A stretch of 7,323 bases of DNA. It comes from Fidelibacterota bacterium UBA1134. Lineage in GTDB: Bacteria; Fidelibacterota; Marinisomatia; Marinisomatales; S15-B10. Shown here piece by piece: positions 6,370-7,323 of this stretch. A program made the position numbers and the translations under genes. Position 1 is the first letter of the stretch, and every line of letters begins with the position of its first letter. The notes under the pieces are model-generated. The model was not told the origin of the DNA, searched no databases, and saw nothing but the letters and a program-made list of their open reading frames with translations. The stretch is from the NCBI GenBank assembly GCA_002311975.1, contig DCAL01000027.1, forward strand, positions 962-8,284. The letters run 5' to 3'.

Positions 6370-7323
6370 ATGACTGAAGTTCTGTGGCGTCCATCCAAAG
6401 AAGCGGTTCAGCGCTCTCAGATGAATCAATTCCGGCTGTTTGTCAATGAACGCTTCGGCCTGAACCTGCGGGAGGCCTTCGAACTGTATGACTGGTCGGT
6501 CGCTGCGATCGCTGATTTCTGGGCCGCCATGTGGGACTTCAGCCACATCATCGCATCTCAACACTATCGTGAGGTCGTTGACGATGCAACAAAGATGCCG
6601 GGGGCCAAGTGGTTTGCTAGCGCCAGACTGAACTTCGCGCAAAACCTGTTGCGCCATCGCGATGATCGTACGGCACTCATCTTCCGCGGCGAGGGCCAGC
6701 CCGATAGGTCACTCACGTACGCCGAACTCCACGCTGAAGTGGAAAAGCTTGCTTATGCCTTGCGTGAGCTGGACGTCAACGAGGGAGACCGTGTAGCCGG
6801 ATTCATGCCCAACATGCCGGAAACAGTCATCGCGATGCTGGCCGCGGCATCCGTGGGTGCTATCTGGAGTTCTTCTTCGCCCGACTTCGGTATCAAGGTT
6901 ATCCTCGACCGCTTCAGCCAGATCGAGCCGAAGGTGCTGTTTGCTGCTGATGGATACTTTTACAACGGCAAGACGATCAATTCGCTTGAGATGCTGCGGG
7001 GCATCCTGGGCGAACTTCCCAGTGTGGAGAAAGTGGTTGTGGTGCCGTACACACAGGAGAGCCCGCATATCGCCGACATTATCAATGGCATTCACTATGA
7101 GGACTTCCTCCCGAGTGGGGATGTGCCGGCGCTGGAGTTTGTGCAGTTGCCTTTTGATCACCCCCTCTACATCATGTACTCCTCCGGAACGACAGGACTG
7201 CCCAAACCCATGGTCCACGGTGCCGGTGGTACGCTCATTCAGCATATGAAAGAACTGCGTCTCCATTGCGACATAAGCAAGGATGATACCGTCTTCTATT
7301 TCACGACCTGCGGCTGGATGATG
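6370..7323 (+). CDS. Acetoacetyl-CoA synthetase, N-terminal part (cut by window edge)
   Basis: The frame runs 318 codons from ATG at 6370 to the last base with no stop; the family is about 650 residues, so roughly half is present. The product MTEVLWRPSKEAVQRSQMNQ has the typical start of acetoacetyl-CoA synthetases. It then shows the ANL-superfamily acyl-adenylate features: WFASARLNFAQNLL (81-94), LTYAELHAEV (115-124), SSSSPDFGIKVILDRFSQIE (167-186), the phosphate-binding loop YSSGTTGLPK (270-279), and MVHGAGG...QHMKELRLHCD then FTTCGWMM at the edge. SSxSPDFG and the HGAGG...LHCD block favour acetoacetyl-CoA synthetase over acetyl-CoA synthetase. It would activate acetoacetate with ATP and CoA to acetoacetyl-CoA in the cytoplasm. 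GGGAG at 6357-6361 lies eight bases before the start. The catalytic C-terminal lysine domain is outside the window. Confidence 0.93.
   Translation, partial: MTEVLWRPSKEAVQRSQMNQFRLFVNERFGLNLREAFELYDWSVAAIADFWAAMWDFSHIIASQHYREVVDDATKMPGAKWFASARLNFAQNLLRHRDDRTALIFRGEGQPDRSLTYAELHAEVEKLAYALRELDVNEGDRVAGFMPNMPETVIAMLAAASVGAIWSSSSPDFGIKVILDRFSQIEPKVLFAADGYFYNGKTINSLEMLRGILGELPSVEKVVVVPYTQESPHIADIINGIHYEDFLPSGDVPALEFVQLPFDHPLYIMYSSGTTGLPKPMVHGAGGTLIQHMKELRLHCDISKDDTVFYFTTCGWMM

Noticed and set aside
6235..6657. Open frame extending PPDK by 141 codons at its N-terminus
   Set aside because: The extension is antisense to acetoacetyl-CoA synthetase codons and its leader, has no PPDK similarity, and a good Shine-Dalgarno plus family homology place the start at 6234.
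6709..7266. 185-codon open frame on the minus strand
   Set aside because: It lies wholly antisense to a clear acetoacetyl-CoA synthetase frame and its translation shows no domain or signal I recognise.
1..7323. CRISPR array, tRNA or rRNA gene, transposase, toxin-antitoxin or phage-defence genes
   Set aside because: I looked for spaced repeats, cloverleaf-like RNA genes and relevant protein motifs on both strands and saw none. The only repeat is the palindrome at 2733-2765.

Overview
No new biological system is evident in this window. It is bacterial, mid-GC chromosomal DNA carrying three complete, intact-looking genes, one gene that runs off the right edge, and two decayed genes at the left edge. 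The lineage is uncertain. Gene content (a DUF481-type outer-membrane barrel, a secreted M28 peptidase, PPDK, acetoacetyl-CoA synthetase) points to a Gram-negative heterotroph. An uncultivated FCB-type group such as Neomarinimicrobiota is a guess from general style, not something the sequence proves.

Layout from left to right. Positions 1-688 (+) hold the remains of a DUF481-like outer-membrane protein gene, broken by a one-base insertion in an A run and by an in-frame TAA. Positions 659-903 (-) hold a collapsed NAD(P)-dependent aldehyde/succinate-semialdehyde dehydrogenase gene: only about the first 55 codons and the last 30 survive, joined out of frame at a GCGGCGGC-type junction. Positions 968-2596 (-) encode a secreted PA-domain M28 zinc peptidase that starts at TTG. 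Positions 2597-2785 form a divergent intergenic region with a nested 33-bp palindrome just upstream of the next gene's ribosome-binding site. Positions 2786-3529 (+) encode a FabG-like short-chain dehydrogenase. Its stop lies two bases from the stop of the convergent pyruvate, phosphate dikinase gene at 3532-6234 (-). A 135-bp divergent intergenic region (6235-6369) then separates PPDK from an acetoacetyl-CoA synthetase gene that begins at 6370 (+) and is cut by the window edge.

The metabolic genes fit central carbon and short-chain acyl metabolism. Acetoacetyl-CoA synthetase activates acetoacetate, a FabG/PhaB-like reductase acts on 3-oxoacyl thioesters, and PPDK interconverts pyruvate and phosphoenolpyruvate. 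They lie on different strands and do not form one operon, so a shared pathway is only suggested. The peptidase and the dehydrogenase remnant are on the same strand, 64 bp apart, and could once have been co-transcribed.

The observations most worth a second look are the nested palindrome at 2733-2765 and the tail-to-tail pair of decaying genes at 1-903.
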